This document shows, one piece after another, positions 17,179 through 25,335 of a DNA stretch of 64,000 bases. Origin of the DNA: Macrococcoides equi (lineage in GTDB: Bacteria > Bacillota > Bacilli > Staphylococcales > Staphylococcaceae); the NCBI RefSeq assembly GCF_047425865.1, contig NZ_CP179735.1; one strand, written 5' to 3'. How positions within the stretch are numbered: the stretch's first letter is position 1; each line of letters opens with the position of its first letter. The notes beneath the pieces were generated by a model. It saw nothing but the letters and a program-made list of their open reading frames with translations. It ran no database searches and was not told where the DNA came from. The position numbers and the translations under genes were made by a program.

Positions 17179-17817
17179 CTAGTCTCTTAAGATACTTGCT
17201 AAACGTAAAACATCCATAATGATATTCAGTAAGTTGATGAATAAGTTAAAACCCATCTCTTGCGCTGAGAACTGACCACGTTTCATTCTGTTGAAATCAT
17301 AAATTGTATACAAGAAGAAAATGGCAAGACCAGCGATTGTAATTACTAAATGAAACATTGGAATATGAATGAAAATACCTAAGAAGCTCGCTAATACAAG
17401 TGCAATTAATGCCGGGAATAATAATCTACCAAGATTAGATGCATCACCCACAACAAAATAACCAACTGCACCAAAAGCAAAGAAAGCGACTACTGCAAGC
17501 GCAACGTTCTGATAAAATACTGTTTGTCCTAAAACACCCAGGTAATACATAAATGATGTATAACTAACGATACCTAAGGCAAAGGCTAATGCATTTGAAA
17601 TTAAAAATCCAAATTTACGTGAAGCTTTAGCAAACAGCGAGATAAACACTAATGCAAAAATTAATACTGAAACCATCAGACGTAAACCTGGTGGTACAAA
17701 CTGTCCTAAAAATGTCCCTGCAGCAAATACGATCCAGAAATAAATAAAATAAAGCCAGGCATTTCTCACTGCCGAACTGTGTGATAAATGTTCCGATTGA
17801 TAACTATAATTGTTCAT
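17179..17817 (-). CDS. BAX inhibitor-1 / YccA-YetJ family membrane protein
   Basis: A 212-residue membrane protein with seven predicted helices. The C-terminal half carries the family marks LFLYTIYDFNRMKRGQFSAQ and ALNLFINLLNIIMDVLRLAS-type sequence (here FNLFINLLNIIMDVLRL). Characterised members (B. subtilis YetJ) are pH-sensitive calcium-leak channels. I chose the ATG at 17817; an ATG four codons upstream lies inside the GAGGGA ribosome site. Its promoter is flanked by a perfect palindrome. Confidence 0.85.
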   Translation of the reverse strand: MNNYSYQSEHLSHSSAVRNAWLYFIYFWIVFAAGTFLGQFVPPGLRLMVSVLIFALVFISLFAKASRKFGFLISNALAFALGIVSYTSFMYYLGVLGQTVFYQNVALAVVAFFAFGAVGYFVVGDASNLGRLLFPALIALVLASFLGIFIHIPMFHLVITIAGLAIFFLYTIYDFNRMKRGQFSAQEMGFNLFINLLNIIMDVLRLASILRD

Positions 17818-17856
17818 TAAATCCCTCATTCTTAAATATGATTTATCTTTATTAAT

Positions 17857-17885
17857 ATTGTACGTTGTTTAATAGAAATACTCAA
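17857..17885 (-). promoter_or_regulatory. Promoter of the BAX-inhibitor gene
   Basis: TTGAGT (17880-17885) and TACAAT (17857-17862), 17-base spacer, on the minus strand, 40 bp before the start codon. Confidence 0.65.
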
Positions 17886-17913
17886 ATTATCTGTATCGCG
17901 TGATACAGATAAT
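17886..17913. promoter_or_regulatory. Perfect 12+12 bp palindrome next to the -35 box
   Basis: ATTATCTGTATC-GCGT-GATACAGATAAT, starting at the base next to the -35 box of the BAX-inhibitor promoter. It has no T-run on either side, so it is more like a protein-binding site than a terminator. The regulator is unknown and none is encoded next door. Confidence 0.55.
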
Positions 17914-17930
17914 GTTGGTCTCTATGAAAT

Positions 17931-18154
17931 GAGTATGCGGCTGTATTTTATGTTTACAGCCGCATACGTCGAGTTTTTCTTTTTTCTACATGAGTACGCG
18001 GCTGTATTTTATGTTTACAGCCGCGTACGTCGAGTTTTTCTTTTTTCTACATGAGTACGCGGCTGTATTTTATGTTTACAGCCGTATACGTCGAGTTTTT
18101 CTTTTTTCTACATGAGTACGCGACTGTATTTTATGTTTACAGCCGTGTACGTCA
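17931..18154. repeat. Four-copy 61-bp tandem hairpin array (array C)
   Basis: Hairpins at 17933-17967, 17994-18028, 18055-18089 and 18116-18150, exactly 61 bp apart. Each has arms like GTACGCGGCTGT and ACAGCCGCGTAC around an 11-base ATTTTATGTTT loop and is followed by GTCGAGTTTTTCTTTTTTC in copies 1-3. Copies 1 and 2 differ by a paired change (T-A to C-G) that keeps the stem perfect. Copies 3 and 4 have one mismatch plus one wobble. The array lies 40 bp past the gntP stop and accounts for most of the gap to the BAX-inhibitor gene. The T-runs are on the plus strand, away from gntP transcription. Confidence 0.9.
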
Positions 18155-18193
18155 ATCATTAAAAATCATAAATAATTAAAAGTTCAACTATGC

Positions 18194-19561
18194 CTAAACA
18201 AATAAGCTGAAGATTAAAATGAAGATTAATCCACTTACTGAAATAATCGTTTCAAGCAATGTCCATGTTAAAACTGTTTCTTTTACTGTTAATCCAAAGT
18301 ATTCTTTAAACATCCAGAATCCTGCATCATTAACGTGTGATGCGATAACACTTCCGGCACCTGTTGCAAGTACAACTAATGCTAAGTTAACGTCACTTGA
18401 TTCTAGGATCGGTAACACAATGCCTGTCGTAGAGATTGCAGCTACAGTTGCTGAGCCTAATGCAATACGCAATACTGCAGCAACTAACCATGCAAGTAAG
18501 ATAGGTGAAAAGTCTGAGTTCGTAAATAACGTTTCAACGTGTTTACCCACTCCACCATCTATCAATACTTGTTTAAACGCGCCACCTGCACCGATGATTA
18601 AGATCATCATACCGATTGGATAAATCGCATCTGTTACTGACTGCATTACATCTTTCATTTGTCTGCCGCGATTTAATCCCATTGTAAAAATCGCAATTAC
18701 AATTGAAATTAACATTGCAGTTGAAGCATCACCAATTAAATAAATAGTTTTCATCAAACCATTCGGTTCAGTGCCACCTGCTTCAACAATTAACTTCACG
18801 ACAGTCGCAATTAACATTAAAATAACCGGGAATAAAGCCGTTAATGTACTGATAAAGAATCCTGGTGTATCTTCAATTTTGAAATTTACGTTCTTACCTA
18901 AAGAAGAGATATCACCTTCACGCGTAAAAGCAGTTGGTGCTATTTTTTTAGCAATCTTATTAAATACCGGTCCAGCAATAATTGCTACTGGTATTGCAAT
19001 GATAAAGCCGTATAATAATACTTCACCTAAATTAGCACCGTATTCTTTAGCAATCATAACTGGTCCTGGATGCGGTGGTAAGAAGCCATGCGTAACCGAT
19101 AATGCCGCTGCCATCGGAATACCTAAATGTAATGCTGGTAACTTCGTTTCTTTAGCAATCGTATAAACGATTGGAATCAATAATACTAATCCTACTTCAA
19201 AGAATAAAGCAATACCTATAATAAATGAGGCAACAACCACTGCCCATTGAATATGTTTTAATCCAAACTTATCGATTAAAGTATGTGCAATACGCGTTGC
19301 GCCACCTCCGTCAGCAAGTAACTTTCCGAGCATCGCTCCAAGTCCGAAGATCAGTGCAATATGACCAAGTGTTGCACCCATACCCGCTTCAACCGTTGTG
19401 ACAACCTTATCTAACGGAATACCTAATAATAGTGCTGTTGTAAATGCTGTCACGATCAATGAGATAAATGTATTTAGCTTCAGCCCCATGATTAAAAAGA
19501 GTAATAGTAAAATTGCGATAAATACAGTAATAAGAGGCCATTGTTCAGTAATTACGTTCAT
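18194..19561 (-). CDS. gntP: Gluconate:H+ symporter GntP
   Basis: A 455-residue permease of the GntP family with about 12-14 helices. Recognisable features include FGLGAMLGKLLADGGGATRI, the HGFLPPHPGPVMIAKEYGA loop and GAGSVIASHVNDAGFWMFKEY near the C-terminus. It brings in gluconate for phosphorylation by GntK. The ATG overlaps the gntK stop by one base (TAATG), so translation is coupled. Third and last gene of the gntR-gntK-gntP operon. Confidence 0.95.
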   Translation of the reverse strand: MNVITEQWPLITVFIAILLLLFLIMGLKLNTFISLIVTAFTTALLLGIPLDKVVTTVEAGMGATLGHIALIFGLGAMLGKLLADGGGATRIAHTLIDKFGLKHIQWAVVVASFIIGIALFFEVGLVLLIPIVYTIAKETKLPALHLGIPMAAALSVTHGFLPPHPGPVMIAKEYGANLGEVLLYGFIIAIPVAIIAGPVFNKIAKKIAPTAFTREGDISSLGKNVNFKIEDTPGFFISTLTALFPVILMLIATVVKLIVEAGGTEPNGLMKTIYLIGDASTAMLISIVIAIFTMGLNRGRQMKDVMQSVTDAIYPIGMMILIIGAGGAFKQVLIDGGVGKHVETLFTNSDFSPILLAWLVAAVLRIALGSATVAAISTTGIVLPILESSDVNLALVVLATGAGSVIASHVNDAGFWMFKEYFGLTVKETVLTWTLLETIISVSGLIFILIFSLFV

Positions 19562-21105
19562 TAATTTTCTTTCCCTTCATGTTTTCTCTGGAAGTACGCC
19601 ATATCGATATAAACATCCATTAATTGTTGTGTAACTTTCATATAAATCGGCAAGATTTCTCTATAGATAATGACATTGTCATGAATCGGTTGATGTGGTT
19701 TAGTGACGCCAACCATCTCACTGATATGACTAAAGTCAGGCTTTAACCCTAAAGCAACTTGTCCAAGTGTCACTGCACCGAGGCATGAACTTTCCACACT
19801 TTCAGGTACGATGACTTCATGTTCAAAAATATCTGCCATCATTTGACGCCATAATGCACTTTTAGCAAATCCACCTGTTGCTTTCAGTGTCTTAACTTCA
19901 CCATCCATCAACACACCGAGTGCGATAAATACTGTATAAAGATTAAAGATAACTCCTTCTAGCGCTGCACGTATCATGTGTTCTTTCTTGTGAGATAATG
20001 TGAGTCCAAAAAATGATCCACGCACATTCGCATTCCAGTAAGGTGCACGTTCACCTGCTAAAAACGGATGAAAGATCAATCCATCGCTCGCAGGTGGCAC
20101 ACGTTCAGCAATTTTAGTTAATACTTCATAACTATCAATGCCTAATCGCTTTGCTGTTTCAACTTCACTCGATGCAAACTCATCACGTATCCAGCGCAAC
20201 ACGACACCACCATTATTCACTGGTCCGCCGATGACCCATTTATCTTTCGTCAGTGCATAACAAAATAGTCTGCCATGTTCGTCGGTCTTCGGCTGATCAA
20301 TCACTGTTCTGATAGCTCCACTCGTACCGATCGTTACTGCCACTTCTCCAGGTTTAAAGGCATCAACACCTAGGTTACTCAGCACACCATCACTTGCGCC
20401 AATGACAAATGGTGTATTTCTGCTAATGCCCATTTGATGAGCGAACTCCTGCGTAAGACCCGTCAAAACTTTAGTTGTATCCACTGCCTCTGAGAAATGT
20501 TCAGGCGATAACCCAAGTAATTGAAGTACTTCAGCATCGTAATCAAGGGTATGAATGTTGAATAAACCTGTAGCACTTAAAATCGAATAGTCTTCAACAT
20601 AACGATTAAATAGTTTAAAGAATACAAATCCCTTAATGCCGATGAATTTATGTGCCTGTTTAAATGTATCAGGCGCTTCATGTTTAAACCACATCAGTTT
20701 ACTTAACAGACTCATCGGATGGATTGGTGTGCCCGTGCGCTGATAAATTTTTAGACCCGCGTACTCCTTATTCAATATCTCACTATAGTGAAAGCTGCGA
20801 TTATCTGCCCACGTAATACTATTTGTGAGTGGTTGATGATGTTCATCCATCAGGATTAAACTATGCATCGCACTTGAAAAGCTGACAAAATCAATTTCAT
20901 CTTTTTTTGCTTGTGCTGTTTTTACTACTGAACCAATCGTTTCAATTACTGCTTCAAATATGACATGAGGTTCTTGCTCAGCAATATCACTGTGCGGCGT
21001 AAGTAGCGGATATTCCTTATGATGCACAGCACGTATCTCGCCATTTCTGTCATACAGTACACTTTTCGTACTTGTTGTCCCTATATCTACACCAATCATG
21101 TACAC
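19561..21105 (-). CDS. gntK: Gluconokinase GntK (FGGY family)
   Basis: A 514-residue FGGY carbohydrate kinase that converts gluconate to 6-phosphogluconate. The phosphate-1 motif is GVDIGTTSTKS near the N-terminus, the substrate region has SFSSAMHSLILMDE, and the ATP motifs GTSGAIR and GGFAKSALWRQMMAD lie in the C-terminal lobe. The likely start is GTG at 21105, with GGAGG (inside the end of gntR) at a spacing of 8; an ATG two codons later has a spacing of 14. Its genes on both sides confirm gluconate over other FGGY substrates. Confidence 0.93.
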   Translation of the reverse strand: MYMIGVDIGTTSTKSVLYDRNGEIRAVHHKEYPLLTPHSDIAEQEPHVIFEAVIETIGSVVKTAQAKKDEIDFVSFSSAMHSLILMDEHHQPLTNSITWADNRSFHYSEILNKEYAGLKIYQRTGTPIHPMSLLSKLMWFKHEAPDTFKQAHKFIGIKGFVFFKLFNRYVEDYSILSATGLFNIHTLDYDAEVLQLLGLSPEHFSEAVDTTKVLTGLTQEFAHQMGISRNTPFVIGASDGVLSNLGVDAFKPGEVAVTIGTSGAIRTVIDQPKTDEHGRLFCYALTKDKWVIGGPVNNGGVVLRWIRDEFASSEVETAKRLGIDSYEVLTKIAERVPPASDGLIFHPFLAGERAPYWNANVRGSFFGLTLSHKKEHMIRAALEGVIFNLYTVFIALGVLMDGEVKTLKATGGFAKSALWRQMMADIFEHEVIVPESVESSCLGAVTLGQVALGLKPDFSHISEMVGVTKPHQPIHDNVIIYREILPIYMKVTQQLMDVYIDMAYFQRKHEGKEN

Positions 21106-21108
21106 CGG

Positions 21109-21795
21109 CTATTCCTCCTTCATCTGTGAATAATAAAGATCATCCACTTCATCATTTAAATCATCGAAATTAATATGTAATACTTTTTTATACAGCTTTC
21201 TATCCTGTCTGCGAATTGCCTCAATATACATTTCGTGATTCTTAAAAATACGCTCGAAATCAGACTTGTCATTCTCCATGCGTTGCTGCATCGCAATGAG
21301 ATTAAGTATGAGCATATTTGCCTTAATTGAATGCCATAATTTCTCAAGCTGTTGATGATGAATAGATTCAATCATCGTCTGATGAAACAATATATCCTGC
21401 ATGGCAAATTCAGCTGCATCATCAAACTTAACTGCCACACGCATCATCTCAAGTTTTTTTTCTAGCTCTGTTACCAGTCGATCAATATCCTGCTTTTTAA
21501 TTTTTTCAAAAGCAAAGCCTTCAATCATGATGCGCATGTCATACAATTCATGAATATCCTGATCACTCAATCGTTTAATAACAGCACCCATCCGTTCTAA
21601 ACGAATCAATTGATCACTTGCGAGTATCTTCAAAGCATCTCTAATCGGCGACCGACTGACTTCATAGACTCCTGCTAATTGATTTTCTGATAGTTTCTCT
21701 CCATCAGCATAATATCCTTCAATGATTCTATATCTTAAATCAAAGGCAATCCGTTCGCCTGACGCTAAATTTTCAATCCATTGTTTGGGTAACAT
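21109..21795 (-). CDS. gntR: Gluconate operon repressor GntR
   Basis: A 228-residue FadR-type GntR regulator. The winged helix is residues about 12-75 (LRYRIIEGYYADGEKLSENQ, then VYEVSRSPIRDALKILASDQ) and an all-helical FCD effector domain follows. In B. subtilis the orthologue is released from DNA by gluconate. I chose the ATG at 21795, preceded by GAGGTG; an in-frame start nine codons upstream would lie within the operator. It is the first gene of the operon and therefore autoregulated. Confidence 0.93.
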   Translation of the reverse strand: MLPKQWIENLASGERIAFDLRYRIIEGYYADGEKLSENQLAGVYEVSRSPIRDALKILASDQLIRLERMGAVIKRLSDQDIHELYDMRIMIEGFAFEKIKKQDIDRLVTELEKKLEMMRVAVKFDDAAEFAMQDILFHQTMIESIHHQQLEKLWHSIKANMLILNLIAMQQRMENDKSDFERIFKNHEMYIEAIRRQDRKLYKKVLHINFDDLNDEVDDLYYSQMKEE

Positions 21796-21809
21796 CGATT
21801 CACCTCGTC

Positions 21810-21853
21810 TACTTGTATACAAGTATGGTACATCATGGAGTATATTTTGTAAA
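21810..21853 (-). promoter_or_regulatory. gnt promoter with GntR operator
   Basis: -35 TTTACA (21848-21853) and -10 TACCAT (21825-21830), spacer 17, on the minus strand. A perfect 16-bp palindrome TACTTGTATACAAGTA (21810-21825) overlaps the -10 box by one base and matches the known B. subtilis GntR operator core (established knowledge). Confidence 0.85.
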
Positions 21854-21876
21854 CGATTACTTTAAAGCGTTTACAA
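21847..21876. promoter_or_regulatory. cre-like inverted repeat over the gnt -35 box
   Basis: TTGTAAACG (21847-21855) and CGTTTACAA (21868-21876) are inverted copies. Each half begins a near match to the catabolite-responsive element TGWAANCGNTNWCA with one mismatch. One covers the -35 box. Carbon catabolite repression by CcpA is inferred. Confidence 0.5.
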
Positions 21877-21899
21877 ATTTGTCACGAATCAAAAGAAAA

Positions 21900-21923
21900 A
21901 CACGATTCAATTATGAATCGTGT
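21900..21923 (-). terminator. Intrinsic terminator of the RBBP9-type gene
   Basis: Perfect ACACGATTCA/TGAATCGTGT stem with an ATTA loop, then TTTTTCTTTTG on the minus strand. Confidence 0.85.
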
Positions 21924-21929
21924 CCATCA

Positions 21930-22463
21930 TTATACGAGTAATGCATTGAGTGACTGTAAGCCATCATGAAATTCATGTTTACCACTGGTTTCAGCGATTG
22001 TTTGTAGCTCAGGAAAAGCATCTTTAAAACATTGCTGATGACTAATATCAACGCGATCATCATCGATTGATTGTATGTGATAAATAGGTGCTGCGACTTT
22101 AAGTTCACCTGTAATGATGTTTTGAGGATCATTAAATTTTTCATCGCAACCGAAGAATGGTGATCCTATCATTATTATCTTTTCAATATGATGATCCACT
22201 TCATTTTCAGTTAAAAATTTAGTAATGACTGTACCCCCAAATGAATGTCCAATGAGGATAACCGGTTCATCCACAGGCACTTCTTCTAAACTTTTTAGCA
22301 ACACTTTTACCCAGTTATCATAAATTTGTCCGACATCTCTTGGATATTCGCTCATATGCCATGCAAATTCACCTGTTCTAGCTTTCGTCTCACGAATTAA
22401 CGGATTACTACCTGTAGAGACAGACTGTACGCCTGCACTGTGTACAAAAACAATATGTTTCAT
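21930..22463 (-). CDS. RBBP9/YdeN-family alpha/beta hydrolase
   Basis: A 177-residue small hydrolase. The start KHIVFVHSAG and the nucleophile elbow GHSFGG (Ser about residue 73) are clear, and the catalytic His is probably in the GKHEFHDGLQS segment. The acid residue is probably in the SIDDDRVD stretch. YdeN-type proteins are cytoplasmic serine hydrolases of unknown substrate. A GGAGGGATAAGG site precedes the ATG. Monocistronic. Confidence 0.85.
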   Translation of the reverse strand: MKHIVFVHSAGVQSVSTGSNPLIRETKARTGEFAWHMSEYPRDVGQIYDNWVKVLLKSLEEVPVDEPVILIGHSFGGTVITKFLTENEVDHHIEKIIMIGSPFFGCDEKFNDPQNIITGELKVAAPIYHIQSIDDDRVDISHQQCFKDAFPELQTIAETSGKHEFHDGLQSLNALLV

Positions 22464-22486
22464 CCTTATCCCTCCATAAAAAAAGA

Positions 22487-22508
22487 TAAACTACACAAGT
22501 GTAGTTTA
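22487..22508 (-). terminator. Intrinsic terminator of the phosphate transporter operon
   Basis: TAAACTACAC/GTGTAGTTTA stem followed by TCTTTTTTTAT on the minus strand. Confidence 0.8.
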
Positions 22509-22516
22509 CCCGAAAT

Positions 22517-23518
22517 TTATAAGAATAAATTTAAAATGAAATAAATCAGTGCAGCAATAATTGCTGAAATAGGTAATGTAATTACCCAGGTAATAATCAT
22601 ACGTTGGGCTGTTGTCCATTTCACACCTTTAACACGATGACTTGAACCAACACCTAAAATAGATGATGAAACAACGTGTGTCGTTGAAACCGGTAAGTGA
22701 ATGTACGTCGCACCAAAAATGATTAACGCTGAAGAAAGATCGGCTGCAACACCATTCGCTGGTCTAATCTTCATAATATTACCACCTACAGTTTTAATGA
22801 TTTTCCAGCCACCAACTGCAGTTCCTAATCCCATTGCGGTCGCACAGGCTAGCTGTACCCATAACATCGGCTCAGTATCACCCGTTTGAATACCTGCAGA
22901 GATTAATGCCATCGTAATAATCCCCATTGCTTTTTGTGCATCATTTGACCCGTGAGAAAAGGCTTGCGCTGCAGCAGTAAAGATTTGAAGAAATCTAAAG
23001 TTACGGTTCGTTTTCGTCAGATTGGCATTTTTAAAAACAATTTTAATGATGGTATAGATGATATATCCAACAATAAAAGCAAGAAGTGGTGATACGATTA
23101 ATGCCACGATAATCTTAGTAAATCCAGCATACTGTAACACTCCAAATCCACCTGAAGCCACTGCAGCTCCTGCAATCGAGCCAATTAATGTATGTGAAGA
23201 TGAACTTGGAATCCCATAGTACCAAGTGATTAAGTTCCAGGCGATCGCTGACAGTAACGCTGCAAGAATAACGACCGAACCATTTGGTAATGTAAAAGGA
23301 TCAACAATATCCTTACTTACCGTCTTCGCTACACCATGAAAAAGTATCGCTCCAACAAAGTTAAGTACTGCTGCCATAAGAATCGCTTGTCTAGGCTTTA
23401 AGGCTTTTGTAGATACAGCAGTCGCTATCGCATTGGCTGTATCGTGAAAGCCATTTATAAAATCAAATGCAAGAGCAAAAAACACAATTGCAAATGTAAT
23501 AATTAAAATCGGTTCCAT
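22517..23518 (-). CDS. pit: Inorganic phosphate transporter, PiT family
   Basis: A 333-residue ion-coupled phosphate carrier with about ten helices. The two PiT signature repeats are visible: ALAFDFINGFHDTANAIATA at the N-terminus and AFSHGSNDAQKAMGIITMAL in the C-terminal half, with the later STTHVVSSSILGVG. It follows the DUF47 gene by 11 bp and the two are surely one unit. Low-affinity, constitutive-type uptake is typical of the family. Confidence 0.93.
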   Translation of the reverse strand: MEPILIITFAIVFFALAFDFINGFHDTANAIATAVSTKALKPRQAILMAAVLNFVGAILFHGVAKTVSKDIVDPFTLPNGSVVILAALLSAIAWNLITWYYGIPSSSSHTLIGSIAGAAVASGGFGVLQYAGFTKIIVALIVSPLLAFIVGYIIYTIIKIVFKNANLTKTNRNFRFLQIFTAAAQAFSHGSNDAQKAMGIITMALISAGIQTGDTEPMLWVQLACATAMGLGTAVGGWKIIKTVGGNIMKIRPANGVAADLSSALIIFGATYIHLPVSTTHVVSSSILGVGSSHRVKGVKWTTAQRMIITWVITLPISAIIAALIYFILNLFL

Positions 23519-23529
23519 AGTAATGCTCC

Positions 23530-24147
23530 TTAACTATTTTTCATAATGATTGACTCTAAAATATTTGCTACAGTTTGGCACTTGTCAGCAATATCTTCTA
23601 AAGACTGATAAATATCTTTCACCTTCATAACAGTTAACGGGTCAGTTTCTACAGATAAAATATGTTTAATAGATTGTCTTAAAATACCATCACAATTAGT
23701 CTCATATTCTTTAATATTAATAGAATGTACACGCACATGTGAGAACTTCTTCTCTGCAACTAACGTCACTGCAGTTTTGATTTCTTTTGCACACGCCTGA
23801 ATATTACGTACAAACTCCGCCATATACTCATCAGAATATTCGATTGAATACATTTCGAACATACCAGCTGTTTCTTCCATACCATCCATTACGTCATCAA
23901 TGGCATTACATAATGCTAAAATATCTTCTCTTTCAATCGGTGTAATGAAAGTCTGATTTAAATCAGAAATCATCTGATGCATTAAATCATCACCATTTTT
24001 TTCGTATGATTTAATCGTATCTGAATATTTTTTTAAATCGAATGCAGAATGGAACGTCATTTCTCCAAAAGCACTTGCTGCACGATCTAAATTTAGCGCC
24101 ATTGCTTCAAGTTGCACTGCAAACTTATCTTTCTTTCTGTTGAACAT
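23530..24147 (-). CDS. DUF47 phosphate transport regulator
   Basis: A 205-residue, mostly helical cytoplasmic PhoU-like protein of the DUF47 family, with heptad-like helices and the conserved DDVMDGMEETAGMFEMY stretch. Genes of this family nearly always sit just upstream of a PiT transporter, as here, and are thought to modulate it. AGGAGG lies ahead of the ATG. The roughly 180-bp upstream gap is AT-rich, with repeated GTAAA-type words; I see no clear PhoP box. Confidence 0.9.
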   Translation of the reverse strand: MFNRKKDKFAVQLEAMALNLDRAASAFGEMTFHSAFDLKKYSDTIKSYEKNGDDLMHQMISDLNQTFITPIEREDILALCNAIDDVMDGMEETAGMFEMYSIEYSDEYMAEFVRNIQACAKEIKTAVTLVAEKKFSHVRVHSINIKEYETNCDGILRQSIKHILSVETDPLTVMKVKDIYQSLEDIADKCQTVANILESIIMKNS

Positions 24148-24330
24148 TGTAAATCCTCCTAATAATAAAAAAGCTTTTTTAAGACTACAACGATATTTTA
24201 TAGGAAATTTTCTTGAATGAATAGTGTTTTGTAAAAATAAAGTAAACTTTTTATAGTAAACGTTTTCTTTATTTCATGAATGTAAATTTAATGTTTCAGA
24301 ATTGTAAATTTCAAAACATTCAATAAAAAA

Positions 24331-24354
24331 AGCTGGAACAATTTTGTTCCAGCT
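24331..24354 (-). terminator. Intrinsic terminator of the epimerase-like gene
   Basis: AGCTGGAACA/TGTTCCAGCT perfect stem, ATTT loop, TTTTTTTATTG on the minus strand. Confidence 0.85.
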
Positions 24355-24359
24355 AAAAA

Positions 24360-25277
24360 TTATTTTGTATATTTTTTCTCAATACCTTTATCTTTTTCTT
24401 CTTTAAATCGTTCAATACGCATTTCAACATCAAAGATCTTCATTGTTAAATGGTGGAGAGGCGCTTGTGTTAATAAATATACAAGCCATGGTAGTGTCGG
24501 TTCGTAATCATGCAATGCAATGAGCAGTGTATCAGTTCCTCTTAAACGTCTGAACTCCATTCTGCCACGACTATCCGAATGAGCATGGTGCAACAGTCCG
24601 CCAGTGATTTGATAGACTATACGATGATCATCTGTTTTATCATTGTCTTTCTCAAGACTTAATACATGCTTTTTGGCTGCAAAGATTTGAATATGACCTT
24701 CATTTACTTTAACCTCTACAAAATCAAGTGCCATCTCATTTAACCAGTCAAAATAATACATACTCACTTGCTCTACCGTCCAGTCTGACGGCATCAGTGT
24801 GCGCTGAATACTACGGACATCATTAGTCTTTGAATTCTGTGTCTGAGCAACAATACCTTTACGTTTTACGGGTGTTTGTGTAACTTGAACAGGAGTTTTA
24901 TAACTTTTCAATATATGAATTGTTTCTTCATCATCACTCGTACCACTGACATAAAATATTGCTTTTAACTCAGCAATTTCAGCTGCACGTGCAAAATTAT
25001 CAGCACTTATCGCATTAATATCCTGGAACTTTGCATCGTTCAATTTATTTGAACGTTTCGTAGGATCCAGGAAGTATACGCCAAACTCTACTTGTTGCAT
25101 CGCATCAATACAATCATTTAAAGAAAACATATCTCCTGTTATCCAATGGATATCCTGTGTTGAATCATGGGCAGGATACTTACTCATTGCATAAATCTCG
25201 AACTCATCCTTTAACTGATCGTATAAATTTTTTCCGATATAGCCTGTTGCACCTGTTAATAATAAACGTGGTTTCAT
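24360..25277 (-). CDS. NAD(P)-binding epimerase-like protein
   Basis: A 305-residue atypical extended SDR. The glycine-rich motif TGATGYIG (residues 8-15) opens a Rossmann fold; the middle section has FYVSGTSDDEETIH, but the usual Tyr-x-x-x-Lys is not evident. The C-terminal part is basic and unlike known epimerases. It resembles staphylococcal proteins annotated only as NAD-dependent epimerase/dehydratase. Role unknown. AGGC ribosome site (GGAGGCATA) before the ATG. Confidence 0.75.
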   Translation of the reverse strand: MKPRLLLTGATGYIGKNLYDQLKDEFEIYAMSKYPAHDSTQDIHWITGDMFSLNDCIDAMQQVEFGVYFLDPTKRSNKLNDAKFQDINAISADNFARAAEIAELKAIFYVSGTSDDEETIHILKSYKTPVQVTQTPVKRKGIVAQTQNSKTNDVRSIQRTLMPSDWTVEQVSMYYFDWLNEMALDFVEVKVNEGHIQIFAAKKHVLSLEKDNDKTDDHRIVYQITGGLLHHAHSDSRGRMEFRRLRGTDTLLIALHDYEPTLPWLVYLLTQAPLHHLTMKIFDVEMRIERFKEEKDKGIEKKYTK

Positions 25278-25335
25278 ATTATGCCTCCATCCGCTTTAGT
25301 TATTATCTTTTACCCATTTTAACAGAAGATATTTA

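Noticed and set aside
18219..19166. Long plus-strand frames over gntP
   Set aside because: Antisense shadows of a membrane protein gene; no ribosome sites.
23530..24330. PhoP box upstream of the phosphate transporter operon
   Set aside because: The AT-rich gap holds repeated GTAAA words but no pair with the right spacing that stands out from background.
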